DNA of 39,202 nucleotides from contig JANNFX010000076.1 in NCBI GenBank assembly GCA_031380225.1, positions 1 through 39,202 on the forward strand. The letters are read 5' to 3'. The notes under the pieces are model-generated. The model searched no databases. It was not told the origin of the DNA and was given only the letters and a program-made list of their open reading frames with translations. The DNA comes from JANNFX01 sp031380225. Its GTDB lineage: Bacteria; Pseudomonadota; Alphaproteobacteria; Rhizobiales; Hyphomicrobiaceae. Within the stretch, counting starts at the first letter, position 1. Every line of letters begins with the position of its first letter. Shown here piece by piece: positions 7,759 through 15,262 of this stretch. A program made the position numbers and the translations under genes.

Positions 7759-9144
7759 ATGACAGAATTCAACGACGACACGCGCCCGTACGAGGCTGAC
7801 GCTGGGGAAACCGCAGACTTGCTGCGCGAAGTATCAGCCGCCCTCGAAACCGGTCAGAAAGACCGGCTGGTGCTGTTGGTGCAGGATCTGCACGCCAGCG
7901 ATCTGGCCGATTTGATCGAGCTTCTGCCAGCCGATCAACGTGTCAGTTTGATCGAGGACCTTGGTTCGTCATTCGACTACGAGGTGCTTTCAGAGCTCGA
8001 GGAGACGGTTCGCGACCAACTTTCGGAGGCTTTGCCGAATGAAATTTTGGCAAAGGCCGTTACCGAGCTTGATACGGACGACGCCGCCTATTTGCTCGAA
8101 AGCCTCGAGGAAAGCGACAAGCAAGACGTTCTGAGCCAGCTGACCGTTGGCGAGCGCGCTGCCGTCGAGCGCAACCTCGACTACCCCGACGAATCGGCCG
8201 GGCGTTTGATGCAAGCCGACTTTGTTGCTGTGCCGCCCTATTGGACGGTCGGACAGGTCATCGATTTCATGCGTGAAAGCGACGATCTGCCGGAGACGTT
8301 CCAGGAAATCTTCGTCGTCGACCCGAACTTCCGCGTGTTGGGCAGTGTGGAGCTGTCGCGGCTGCTGCGGACAAAGCGGCACGTCAAAATCCAAAGCCTG
8401 AAAGATCCGGACCGGTTCACCGTACAAGCGACGGCCGACCAAGAAGATGTTGCGCGCCAATTCCAACGCTACGACCTTGTGTCGGCTCCGGTCGTTGACG
8501 AAAGCAACCGGCTCGTCGGTGTCATTACCGTCGACGACGTCGTTGAGATCATTCAGGACGAAGCCGATGAGGATATGAAAAAGCTCGGCGGTGTCGGCAG
8601 CTCTGAATCGCTGGCCAACACCGTCTTCGAGACTGCCAGGAGCCGCGTGCCTTGGCTGCTGGTCAACTTGCTGACGGCATTGTTGTCGTCTTCCGTTATC
8701 AATGCGTTCGATGCTACAATCGAACAAATGGTGGCGTTGGCCGTGTTGATGCCGGTGGTGGCCTCACTCGGAGGCAATGCCGGGACGCAGACTATGACCG
8801 TCACAGTTCGCGCGCTTGCGACTGCAAAACTCGGTGCCATTAACGCGCCCCGGCTTGTCATGCGCGAAGCGCTCGTCGGGCTGCTGAATGGTCTGTTACT
8901 GTCGTCGATTATGGGGACGCTAGTATTCTTATGGTTCGGGTCGAGCCAACTTGGAGCCGTGATCGCTGCAGCAATGATCGTTAATTTGTTCGCCGCCGGG
9001 TTAGCCGGAATTTTGATCCCGCTGACACTCCACCATTATGATCTCGACCCGGCTCCAGCCTCAGGTGTCTTCGTCACCATGGTCACGGACTGTATCGGGT
9101 TCTTTGCATTCCTTGGATTGGCAACGCTATGGCTGATGAACTGA
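7759..9144 (+). CDS. mgtE: Magnesium transporter MgtE
   Basis: MgtE is a Mg2+-gated Mg2+ channel of the inner membrane. The 461-residue product has the helical N domain (residues about 15-130), two CBS domains (about 135-260) that sense Mg2+, and five membrane helices in the last 175 residues with the pore signature PVVASLGGNAGTQTMTV. The ATG at 7759 is preferred over an in-frame GTG one codon upstream because AAGGGGG ends four bases before it. The upstream region shows no recognisable M-box riboswitch. The 3' end overlaps the GNAT gene by 16 bp, so the two are probably co-translated. Confidence 0.95.
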   Translation: MTEFNDDTRPYEADAGETADLLREVSAALETGQKDRLVLLVQDLHASDLADLIELLPADQRVSLIEDLGSSFDYEVLSELEETVRDQLSEALPNEILAKAVTELDTDDAAYLLESLEESDKQDVLSQLTVGERAAVERNLDYPDESAGRLMQADFVAVPPYWTVGQVIDFMRESDDLPETFQEIFVVDPNFRVLGSVELSRLLRTKRHVKIQSLKDPDRFTVQATADQEDVARQFQRYDLVSAPVVDESNRLVGVITVDDVVEIIQDEADEDMKKLGGVGSSESLANTVFETARSRVPWLLVNLLTALLSSSVINAFDATIEQMVALAVLMPVVASLGGNAGTQTMTVTVRALATAKLGAINAPRLVMREALVGLLNGLLLSSIMGTLVFLWFGSSQLGAVIAAAMIVNLFAAGLAGILIPLTLHHYDLDPAPASGVFVTMVTDCIGFFAFLGLATLWLMN

Positions 9145-9599
9145 CGAGTTTTCAAGGCCGGGTGCGGCCGCTAGAGGCGCGCGACGAAGCACGGTGGCGC
9201 GAGCTTTTTCTGGGCTACACCACGTTTTACCAAGAGATTGTGCCGCAGGCGATCGAGGACGTGACGTGGCAACGGCTGATAGCTGAGCAAGATGGCATGA
9301 CAGCATTGATCGCTGAATCCAGCGATGGCCATGTCATCGGCTTTGCCAATCTTGTGTTTCACCGCTCCACCTGGTCAGCGGGTTGGTATTGTTATCTCGA
9401 AGATCTGTTTGTCGATCCGCCGGTTCGCAAGTCGGGCGCCGGCCGGGCGCTGATCGAAGCGGTTTATGCCATCGCCGGCCAACGCGGCGCGACCCGGACG
9501 TATTGGGCGACCCAGTCGCGTAATACTACGGCGCGGAGCCTTTACGATCAGGTTGGTGACTTGACTGAATTTGTTCAATACCGGCGCCGGGAGACCTGA
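9129..9599 (+). CDS. GNAT-family N-acetyltransferase
   Basis: A 156-residue single-domain GNAT enzyme. Acetyl-CoA-binding motif A is visible as EDLFVDPPVRKSGAGRALIEAVYAIA (the V-R-x-x-G-x-G/A pattern is KSGAGRA), and motif B as a helix plus NTTARSLYDQVG. The family acetylates amines on small molecules or proteins; the substrate is not deducible. The start lies inside the last codons of mgtE (ATGGCTGATGAACTGA), so expression is likely tied to mgtE. It converges, with a 5-bp gap, on the small cysteine-rich gene. Confidence 0.88.
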   Translation: MADELTSFQGRVRPLEARDEARWRELFLGYTTFYQEIVPQAIEDVTWQRLIAEQDGMTALIAESSDGHVIGFANLVFHRSTWSAGWYCYLEDLFVDPPVRKSGAGRALIEAVYAIAGQRGATRTYWATQSRNTTARSLYDQVGDLTEFVQYRRRET

Positions 9600-9604
9600 G
9601 TTGG

Positions 9605-9811
9605 TTAGCGCGGAGCGCGGCAGCCTCGGAAGCACTGGGTCGCAACAGCGTTGCACTTAGCACTGTCGCCCTTCGAGGCCTGCAGGCACTGACTTTCAAG
9701 CGCCTGACAGCGCGCCATGCACGAGGCATCCTGCGCCACGGCGGCGCCAGACGCTGCCAAGAGCATCCCGGCTATGGCCAACCCACTCAGAAATTTACCA
9801 GCCGTTGCCAT
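9605..9811 (-). CDS. Small exported six-cysteine protein
   Basis: The 68-residue product has a signal peptide (residues 1-26, AAVA-QD cleavage). A mature part of about 42 residues carries six cysteines with mirror-symmetric spacing: C31-X3-C35-X6-C42-X10-C53-X6-C60-X3-C64. CX3C pairs at both ends of two short helices would suit a helical hairpin held by disulphides in the periplasm. I do not recognise a named family, although short Cys-rich exported proteins like this occur in alphaproteobacteria. It converges on the GNAT gene. Function is unknown; metal binding is an alternative to disulphides. Confidence 0.7.
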   Translation of the reverse strand: MATAGKFLSGLAIAGMLLAASGAAVAQDASCMARCQALESQCLQASKGDSAKCNAVATQCFRGCRAPR

Positions 9812-10153
9812 ACCTAAAGCTCCCGATGCATTCGTCTTGGCGGCTAAAGCTAGGCGCGCCCATTTGTTCGATCAACTATTTACCGTGTTTGCGATGAACA
9901 GTGCCTGAACCAGCCATCGCGAGCATTAGTGGGGCAATGAGTTAGTAACCTCATCACATGCCAAGTCTTTCAACCACCCTAGGATTTTCGTCGGGAAGTT
10001 GAAAATACAATCCCAGCGGGACACTTTGGATCGCGCATGGTTGACAGAGGTGCGGCATTCCCGCCGTGCTTGCGGCGCCGCTTAGAAGCCGCTAACCGGG
10101 ACGACCGATTGCCGCCAGCATTTTTTTGGCCCTCATCTCGAAAGTCCCCCCGA
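9812..10153. other. Intergenic region without recognisable gene
   Basis: About 340 bp lie between the divergent six-cysteine gene and the inositol-phosphatase gene. The + frame is open from 10037, but its residues look unlike the family N-terminus. I see no RNA gene, repeat or clear operator; promoters for both neighbours presumably lie here. Confidence 0.5.
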
Positions 10154-10945
10154 ATGCCAGCCTCAGCGTTGATGACCGTTATGATATCCGCTGCCCGAAA
10201 AGCTGGCCGCGGGCTGGTGCGCGATTTTGGCGAGGTCGAGCAATTACAAGTCTCGATTAAAGGTCCAGCGAACTTTGTCTCGACCGCCGACCATCGCGCC
10301 GAAGATACAATTTACAACGAGCTTTCGAAAGCGCGCGCCGACTACGGCTTCCTGATGGAGGAGCGCGGCGAAATTCCGGGGGCCGATAAAACGCACCGCT
10401 GGATCGTCGATCCACTCGACGGGACCACAAACTTTCTGCATGGCATTCCGATGTTCGCCGTCTCGATTGGTCTTGAGCGCGAGGGCCAACTGGTTGCCGG
10501 TTTGATTTATAATCCCGTCGCCGATGAAATGTTCACAGCCGAAAAAGGCAAGGGTGCGTACTTGAATGATAAGCGCCGGCTCAGAGTGGCGGCGCGTAAG
10601 ACGATCGCTGATGCTGTAGTGGCAACCGGCATCCCGCATCGTGGCCGTCCAGGCCATCCGGGTTTCCTCAAAGAAATGCAGACTGTCATGAGCGAGGTCA
10701 CCGGCATCCGCAGGACCGGTTCGGCCGCGCTCGATCTGGCTTGGACAGCAGCGGGTCGATTCGACGGCTATTGGGAACGCAATATCAAGCCGTGGGACAT
10801 GGCCGCCGGTCTCTGCATCCTACGTGAGTCAGGCGGAACAGCTGTCGATTTGTCCGGCGGTGATGACATGCTTGGCACCGGCAATGTGCTGGCCGGAAAC
10901 GCATCGATCGTCAAAGGCTTGCTACCATTATTGGCGCGCGGTTGA
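10154..10945 (+). CDS. Inositol monophosphatase family protein (SuhB type)
   Basis: A Mg2+-dependent, lithium-sensitive type phosphatase of about 263 residues. It carries the metal ligands E69-E70 (MEERGE), WIVDPLDGTTNFLHG (Asp86, Asp89) and the second motif KPWDMAAG (Asp215). In bacteria SuhB-like proteins hydrolyse inositol or sugar phosphates and in some species bind RNA polymerase; which applies here is unknown. The ATG at 10154 is chosen because the frame upstream (to 10037) encodes an Arg/Pro-rich stretch outside the family fold. It is followed by two outer-membrane protein genes on the same strand but separated by 160 bp. Confidence 0.9.
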   Translation: MPASALMTVMISAARKAGRGLVRDFGEVEQLQVSIKGPANFVSTADHRAEDTIYNELSKARADYGFLMEERGEIPGADKTHRWIVDPLDGTTNFLHGIPMFAVSIGLEREGQLVAGLIYNPVADEMFTAEKGKGAYLNDKRRLRVAARKTIADAVVATGIPHRGRPGHPGFLKEMQTVMSEVTGIRRTGSAALDLAWTAAGRFDGYWERNIKPWDMAAGLCILRESGGTAVDLSGGDDMLGTGNVLAGNASIVKGLLPLLARG

Positions 10946-11105
10946 GAGCTGGTTTGTGGTCTCAAAAACACAAGAGCCACCAGCACTGTGTCATTTCCGA
11001 ACACGCATTAAGCGTCCTTTAAAGGTTCTGGGCCAAAGTCCGCACCATAGCCTGGTTGCGCCGCTGCTTCGGCAGTTTGCGTGACTGGAACAAAAGGGGA
11101 CGACA

Positions 11106-11885
11106 ATGAAACTGACGCACGCCGCCCTGGCCGTTGGGCTGGCTCTGACTCTCGGCGCCACTGGCGACGCAGCAGCGGCTGACCTTTATGGTGGCAGCAT
11201 CAAAGACAGCTACGCGCCGATGCCGGCAGCGACTGGGTCTTCGATTTATCTGCGTCTTGACGGCGGCTATCACGGCTTTGATCAGCCCAACATCACAGAA
11301 GACGGCATCTACGATTTGTCAGACGACAACATCGATCAAGCCTGGTCGCTCGGCGGTGGCGCCGGGCGCTACTTCACGGATACATTCCGAGCTGACATCA
11401 CCTATGACCATCTTTTTGAAGCCGATGTCACCGCACGGCTGCTGGACAGCGCTGCCGCCCTGCCAGGCACGCGCTCATTCGGTCTCAAGAGCGATTTGGT
11501 CTTATTCAATGCCTACTACGACTTCAATCGCTTTGGCCGCTTCTCGCCATACATCGGTATCGGCCTCGGTGTTGTTCACCATCAGACGCTCGAAGGCACG
11601 GTCCGCGACGATTGCGGTTGCACGGGTGTGATCGCAGAAGGTTCAAGCACGGACGTTGCCGGCGCTTTGATGGCTGGCGTCACCACGAAGCTGCGCGGCG
11701 CTGAAACCGGCGGCCGCAATCTGTTCCTCGATGTTGGCTACCGCTTCCTCTACCTCGGCGAGACCGCAACGGGTGAAGTGACGACGACTAGCGCCGGTGG
11801 CGGCACGTCAGTATCAAAAGATCCGGCTGTCAAAGACATCCACGCACATGAACTGCGCGTTGGCCTTCGCTACGATATTCAATGA
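11106..11885 (+). CDS. Outer-membrane beta-barrel protein (OMP_b-brl type, copy 1)
   Basis: The 259-residue product has a signal peptide (residues 1-24, GDAAAA-DL) followed by alternating hydrophobic/polar strands ending in HAHELRVGLRYDIQ, a typical C-terminal beta signal for BAM insertion. Recognisable blocks are SIYLRLDGGYHGFDQPN, WSLGGGAGRYFTDTFRADITYDH and FSPYIGIGLGVVHH. It resembles the Omp25/Omp31-like eight-stranded porins or surface proteins of alphaproteobacteria. AAGGGGA five bases upstream supports the ATG at 11106. The second barrel gene follows about 200 bp later. A role in envelope integrity or adhesion is inference. Confidence 0.82.
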   Translation: MKLTHAALAVGLALTLGATGDAAAADLYGGSIKDSYAPMPAATGSSIYLRLDGGYHGFDQPNITEDGIYDLSDDNIDQAWSLGGGAGRYFTDTFRADITYDHLFEADVTARLLDSAAALPGTRSFGLKSDLVLFNAYYDFNRFGRFSPYIGIGLGVVHHQTLEGTVRDDCGCTGVIAEGSSTDVAGALMAGVTTKLRGAETGGRNLFLDVGYRFLYLGETATGEVTTTSAGGGTSVSKDPAVKDIHAHELRVGLRYDIQ

Positions 11886-11895
11886 ACTCGGGAAG

Positions 11896-11919
11896 CCGGG
11901 CGTTACCGCGCCCGGTTTT
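11896..11919 (+). terminator. Rho-independent terminator after barrel gene 1
   Basis: CCGGGCG pairs with CGCCCGG across a 6-base loop (TTACCG) and is followed by TTTTCC, 11 bp after the stop codon. Confidence 0.8.
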
Positions 11920-11985
11920 CCAATCCATTTAGGTTCCCTGTAACGCGTTAGGCTGGATGTTCCGGTCCTGGGACAAACGTTAGAG

Positions 11986-12023
11986 GGCGTTTTCAAACGC
12001 CAAAACCGTCTGAGTTTAGACGG
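11986..12023 (+). promoter_or_regulatory. Two hairpins in the leader of barrel gene 2
   Basis: The near-perfect palindrome GGCGTTTTCAAACGCC (11986-12001) is followed after four bases by a second hairpin, CCGTCT/AGACGG with a 6-base loop (12006-12023). They sit 60-100 bp before the start codon and are not followed by a T tract, so they fit an mRNA leader structure or operator better than a terminator. Confidence 0.45.
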
Positions 12024-12083
12024 CTTGAGTTGAGTTGAAACGAAAACCGGCGCGTAAGACGCCCGCTGTTGACCTGAGGATTT

Positions 12084-12974
12084 ATGTCGATGAAAGCTAA
12101 ACTGATCCCGATGATCGCCGGCCTTGCGTTTGCCGCAAGCATGCCAGGCGCCGCCATTGCTGGCGGTGATTATTACGGTGGTGCCGTGAGCGGCGTAGCG
12201 GTTCCAGCCCCTATTCCTTTGCCGGTCTATGATCCGGTTTGGTACTTGCGCCTCGATGCAGGTGTTGGTTTCGGAGCCACGCCGGATGTCACTGAGAGCG
12301 GCGCTGTTTTCGGCGAAGGTGGTGGCCACTACCACGGCACCCAAACCTTCGGCTCATCGAGCGATTGGGCACAATCCGATTTCGATCACTACAGCGTTCT
12401 TGGTGGCGGCATCGGCTACCGGTTCAGCGATCGTTGGCGCATGGACATCACCGGCGATTACATGCGTGGCCTCGATGCATCGATCAAAGGGTCGGGCTAT
12501 ACGGGTCTGGAGCGCGGACCAAATCATCTCCCTGGCTCCTTGCAAGCCATCTTCGCCGACAGCACTAAAGTGACGACTGGCGCCTTCCTTGCCAACGCGT
12601 ACTACGAAATGGGTCACTGGAACGGCTGGTCGCCTTATGTCGGCGCCGGCCTCGGATTCGCTTATTCGTCGATCAACCGCAAGAGTACCGCTTATGAAGT
12701 GGCGCATGAACGCGGTGGCGGCACTGTCACGCACACTGAACTCTATCGCGACAGCGCGACTGTCCGCGAGACAGACCATACTTTGGCAGCGATGGCCTCA
12801 GTTGGCGCATCCTACAAGCTGTCCGACATCACGGATCTGGATCTGAGCTACCGCTATATGTTCATCGAGGGCAGCAATATCGAGCTTGAACTCAACGGCA
12901 ATTCAACCAAGATCGAAATCGGTGATTTCCACGATCATCAATTGCGTGCTGGCCTGCGGTTCAACGTCAACTAA
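12084..12974 (+). CDS. Outer-membrane beta-barrel protein (OMP_b-brl type, copy 2)
   Basis: A 296-residue protein with a signal peptide (ending AAIA-GG near residue 27), then beta strands such as WYLRLDAGVGFG, VLGGGIGYRFSDRWRMDITGDYM and WSPYVGAGLGFAYSS. The C-terminal beta signal is HQLRAGLRFNVN. It shares the overall plan of the preceding barrel (the phrase D-H-x-L-R-x-GLR at the end, WSPY-x-G-GLG in the middle), so the two are likely old paralogues. GAGGA lies 3 bases before the ATG at 12084 and 9 before a second ATG at 12090; the second may be the real start. The mature protein would be the same. Confidence 0.82.
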   Translation: MSMKAKLIPMIAGLAFAASMPGAAIAGGDYYGGAVSGVAVPAPIPLPVYDPVWYLRLDAGVGFGATPDVTESGAVFGEGGGHYHGTQTFGSSSDWAQSDFDHYSVLGGGIGYRFSDRWRMDITGDYMRGLDASIKGSGYTGLERGPNHLPGSLQAIFADSTKVTTGAFLANAYYEMGHWNGWSPYVGAGLGFAYSSINRKSTAYEVAHERGGGTVTHTELYRDSATVRETDHTLAAMASVGASYKLSDITDLDLSYRYMFIEGSNIELELNGNSTKIEIGDFHDHQLRAGLRFNVN

Positions 12975-13017
12975 AACAGTTGTTCACTGAAAAATTCGGC
13001 CAACGCCGGACAACTTT

Positions 13018-13060
13018 ACAGGGGGTCGCTTCCTTAACTGGTCACGGCCCCTGTTAGTTT
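13018..13060 (+). terminator. Possible terminator after barrel gene 2
   Basis: ACAGGGG (13018-13024) pairs with CCCCTGT (13048-13054), followed by TAGTTTT. The loop is long (23 bases). A smaller hairpin, CGGC-CAAC-GCCG, lies at 12997-13008. Confidence 0.45.
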
Positions 13061-13132
13061 TGGACGCTTGAGCGATTTCCTGCTGCAATTCGGTCTATAA
13101 TCGAACCCGTACCAACTGCGGGATGCCGATTC

Positions 13133-14806
13133 GTGACTGATCTGACACCAAAGCCACTCCCCAATACACCCGAGTATTCCGTATCCGAACTCGCGTCGGC
13201 GATTAAGCGCACGCTCGAGGACGGCTTCGGCTTTATCCGGCTGCGCGGTGAGGTGTCGGGCTATCGTGGTCCGCATTCATCGGGGCATTGCTATTTTAGT
13301 CTCAAAGACGAACGCTCCAAAATCGAAGCCGTGATCTGGAAGGGCAACTGGAGCCGGCTGCGCATCAAGCCTGATGAAGGCATGGAAGTCATCGCCACCG
13401 GCCGCATCTCCTCATTCCCGGGCTCGTCAAAGTATCAAATTGTGATTGAGGCGCTGGAGCCAGCGGGCGTTGGCGCACTGATGGTGCAGCTTGAGGAGCG
13501 TAAGAAAAAGCTGGCCGCCGAAGGCCTATTCGATGCTGTTCGCAAGAAGCCGATCCCATTCTTGCCGCGCGTCATTGGCATCGTGACCAGTCCAACAGGA
13601 GCTGTCATTCGCGACATGCTGCACGGTTTTGCGGAGCGATGCCCGGCTCATGTGCTGGTATGGCCGGTGCGTGTGCAAGGCGAAGGCAGCGCCGCCGAAG
13701 TCGCAGCTGCCGTGCGCGGCTTCAACGCCATCCTGCCAGGTGGGAAGGTCCCACGGCCTGAGGTGCTGATCGTTGCCCGTGGCGGTGGCAGCCTCGAAGA
13801 TCTTTGGGGCTTCAACGATGAAGCCGTCGTGCGCGCTGTTGCCTCGAGCGCGTTGCCGGTGATTTCAGCGGTCGGTCATGAAACCGACTGGACCTTGATT
13901 GATCTGGTCGCCGACGCCCGCGCGCCAACTCCGACAAAAGCCGCCGAATGGGCCGTGCCGAAGCATTCCGAACTCGTGGTCCAGGTCATCGATTATAGCA
14001 ACCGCTTGAGCAACGCCATCCGGCGCCAGTCTGAGACGTCGCGCCAGCGCTACGACGGCGCTCAGCACCGGCTTGGCTTGGCGCTAACGGGCTACATTCA
14101 GCGGCGACACACAGCTTTCGCTCAGGTCGCAGGCCGAATGCCGAATTTCCGGTCGTTGATTGCCTCGCCCCGGCATCGCTTTGATGCGGTTGGCACCCGG
14201 CTCGCTAGATCATTGCTCGCCAACACGCGCACACTTGCAACGCGGCACGCGAGGATTTCGTCGCGATTGCAGCCGCGCTTGGTTGAAATCCGGGTCGCGC
14301 GCACGCGTGACCGGTTCGAAGCAACCTTTCGCCGCGGTCTCGATGCGTTGAACAGAACGGCCGCCAGCCGTCGTGTCCGGCTTGAGCGGATGTCATCACG
14401 CCTCAGTCCGGATGCGTTAAGAACCAGAGTTAAAACGGCGACAGCTCGTGTTGCGGATATCGATCAGCGCCGTCAACGGGCGCTCGAAAATCGCATTGCG
14501 GCGCGGCGGCACGTGCTCGACGGACATTCAAAGATGCTGCAGTCATTGAGTTATCGCGGTGTGTTGGCGCGCGGTTTTGCTGTTGTGCGCGGCGTTGACG
14601 GCCAGATGCTGCGGCGCGCGCAGGAGTTTACGCCGGGCCGCCCGCTCGATATCGAAGTCGCAGATGGCCGGGCTGCAGCAAGAGCACTGGGACCCAGCGA
14701 ACCGGCGGCTGCCAATCCTCAATTGCCCCAGGCAGTGACGGATCAACCGTCAGAACAGCCGGCCAGGCCGCAGTCAAAACCTGCCAAACAGGGCTCACTG
14801 TTTTAA
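13133..14806 (+). CDS. xseA: Exodeoxyribonuclease VII large subunit XseA
   Basis: XseA is the catalytic subunit of exonuclease VII, which degrades single-stranded DNA from both ends, with many small XseB subunits bound to its long helices. The 557-residue protein has an N-terminal OB fold (about 15-110) and a catalytic domain with ARGGGSLEDLW (215-225), GHETDWTL (248-255) and DARAPTP (261-267). A long Arg-rich coiled-coil region (about 280-480) and a Pro/Gln-rich tail ending in GSLF follow. It is longer than the roughly 450-residue E. coli enzyme, mainly through the coiled coil and tail. The start is GTG at 13133, as the conserved N-terminus requires. No xseB is seen nearby. Confidence 0.94.
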   Translation: MTDLTPKPLPNTPEYSVSELASAIKRTLEDGFGFIRLRGEVSGYRGPHSSGHCYFSLKDERSKIEAVIWKGNWSRLRIKPDEGMEVIATGRISSFPGSSKYQIVIEALEPAGVGALMVQLEERKKKLAAEGLFDAVRKKPIPFLPRVIGIVTSPTGAVIRDMLHGFAERCPAHVLVWPVRVQGEGSAAEVAAAVRGFNAILPGGKVPRPEVLIVARGGGSLEDLWGFNDEAVVRAVASSALPVISAVGHETDWTLIDLVADARAPTPTKAAEWAVPKHSELVVQVIDYSNRLSNAIRRQSETSRQRYDGAQHRLGLALTGYIQRRHTAFAQVAGRMPNFRSLIASPRHRFDAVGTRLARSLLANTRTLATRHARISSRLQPRLVEIRVARTRDRFEATFRRGLDALNRTAASRRVRLERMSSRLSPDALRTRVKTATARVADIDQRRQRALENRIAARRHVLDGHSKMLQSLSYRGVLARGFAVVRGVDGQMLRRAQEFTPGRPLDIEVADGRAAARALGPSEPAAANPQLPQAVTDQPSEQPARPQSKPAKQGSLF

Positions 14807-14820
14807 GCATTGAATGGCTT

Positions 14821-14854
14821 TGCCGGATGCCGGCTCACGCTCTATCCGGCCTAC
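14821..14854 (-). repeat. REP-like palindrome 1 with GTAG foot
   Basis: Read on the minus strand it begins GTAGGCCGGATAGAGCG and ends CATCCGGCA. CCGGAT and ATCCGG form the stem. The GTAG foot plus an imperfect palindrome is the plan of REP elements mobilised by REP-associated tyrosine transposases. It lies 14 bp after the xseA stop. Confidence 0.7.
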
Positions 14855-14861
14855 TGTTGAG

Positions 14862-15055
14862 CTGGTTGCCGGAAGTCGCGCATCGTAAATTTCACGCGCG
14901 GTGGGACTGACAAAGTCGCGGCAATCCGGAATCTTTGCATTTCGACGCAGTCCAAAGATCTCACCTAATTATTGAACGGTAAAGATCCTGGTTCACCGCG
15001 TCGCGTCAGTCATCTCCAATTTCGAATACCGAGCGCCGCGGTGACCGGGAACCAA
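14862..15055 (-). repeat. About 190-bp nested palindromic repeat, copy A
   Basis: The reverse complement of this block aligns along its whole length with 21882-22071, sharing long exact runs such as GGTGAGATCTTTGGACTGCG, GGATCTTTACCGTTCAA and CCGCGACTTTGTCAGTCCC. The block is itself an imperfect palindrome: outer arms GGTTCCCGG-like and inner arms around GGATCTTTAC. It has no reading frame of note and is non-coding. REP-like units flank it on both sides. Confidence 0.82.
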
Positions 15056-15094
15056 GTTGCTGCGATCCGGCCGGTGTTTGAATGAACCTTTGTT

Positions 15095-15129
15095 GTAGGC
15101 CGGGCAGAGCGGCTTCGCGAGATCCGGCA
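15095..15129 (+). repeat. REP-like palindrome 2 with GTAG foot
   Basis: It starts GTAGGCCGGGCAGAGCG and ends GCGAGATCCGGCA. It is in the opposite orientation to palindrome 1, so copies 1 and 2 bracket repeat copy A like the paired units of a BIME. Confidence 0.7.
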
Positions 15130-15150
15130 CAATGTGTCAATTGATAGGCT

Positions 15151-15184
15151 TTGCAGGCTCTCGCTTCGCTTCTAGCCGGCCTTC
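15151..15184 (-). repeat. Degenerate REP-like unit 3
   Basis: On the minus strand it reads GAAGGCCGGCTAGAAGCGAA and ends CCTGCAA. It shares GGCCGG, AGA-GCG and GCGAGA with the other units, but the GTAG foot is changed to GAAG. Confidence 0.5.
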
Positions 15185-15198
15185 AGCAGAGTACTTCA

Positions 15199-15240
15199 CG
15201 AAGCCCGGCACAAATTGGCAAGGCGCTGCGTTGGGCTTCG
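15199..15240 (-). terminator. Hairpin downstream of the glycosyltransferase gene
   Basis: CGAAGCCC (15199-15206) and GGGCTTCG (15233-15240) are a perfect 8-bp inverted repeat starting 22 bp after the glycosyltransferase stop. There is no T tract, so termination is only suggested. Confidence 0.4.
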
Positions 15241-15262
15241 CCAAGTGGCTCAGCCGATCCAA

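Noticed and set aside
10037..10153. N-terminal extension of the inositol-phosphatase gene.
   Set aside because: The residues are Arg/Pro-rich and unlike the family; the ATG at 10154 gives the usual length.
14821..15240. CRISPR array, suggested by several similar short units in a row.
   Set aside because: Units differ in orientation and spacing and have palindromic REP structure; there are no regular spacers and no cas genes.
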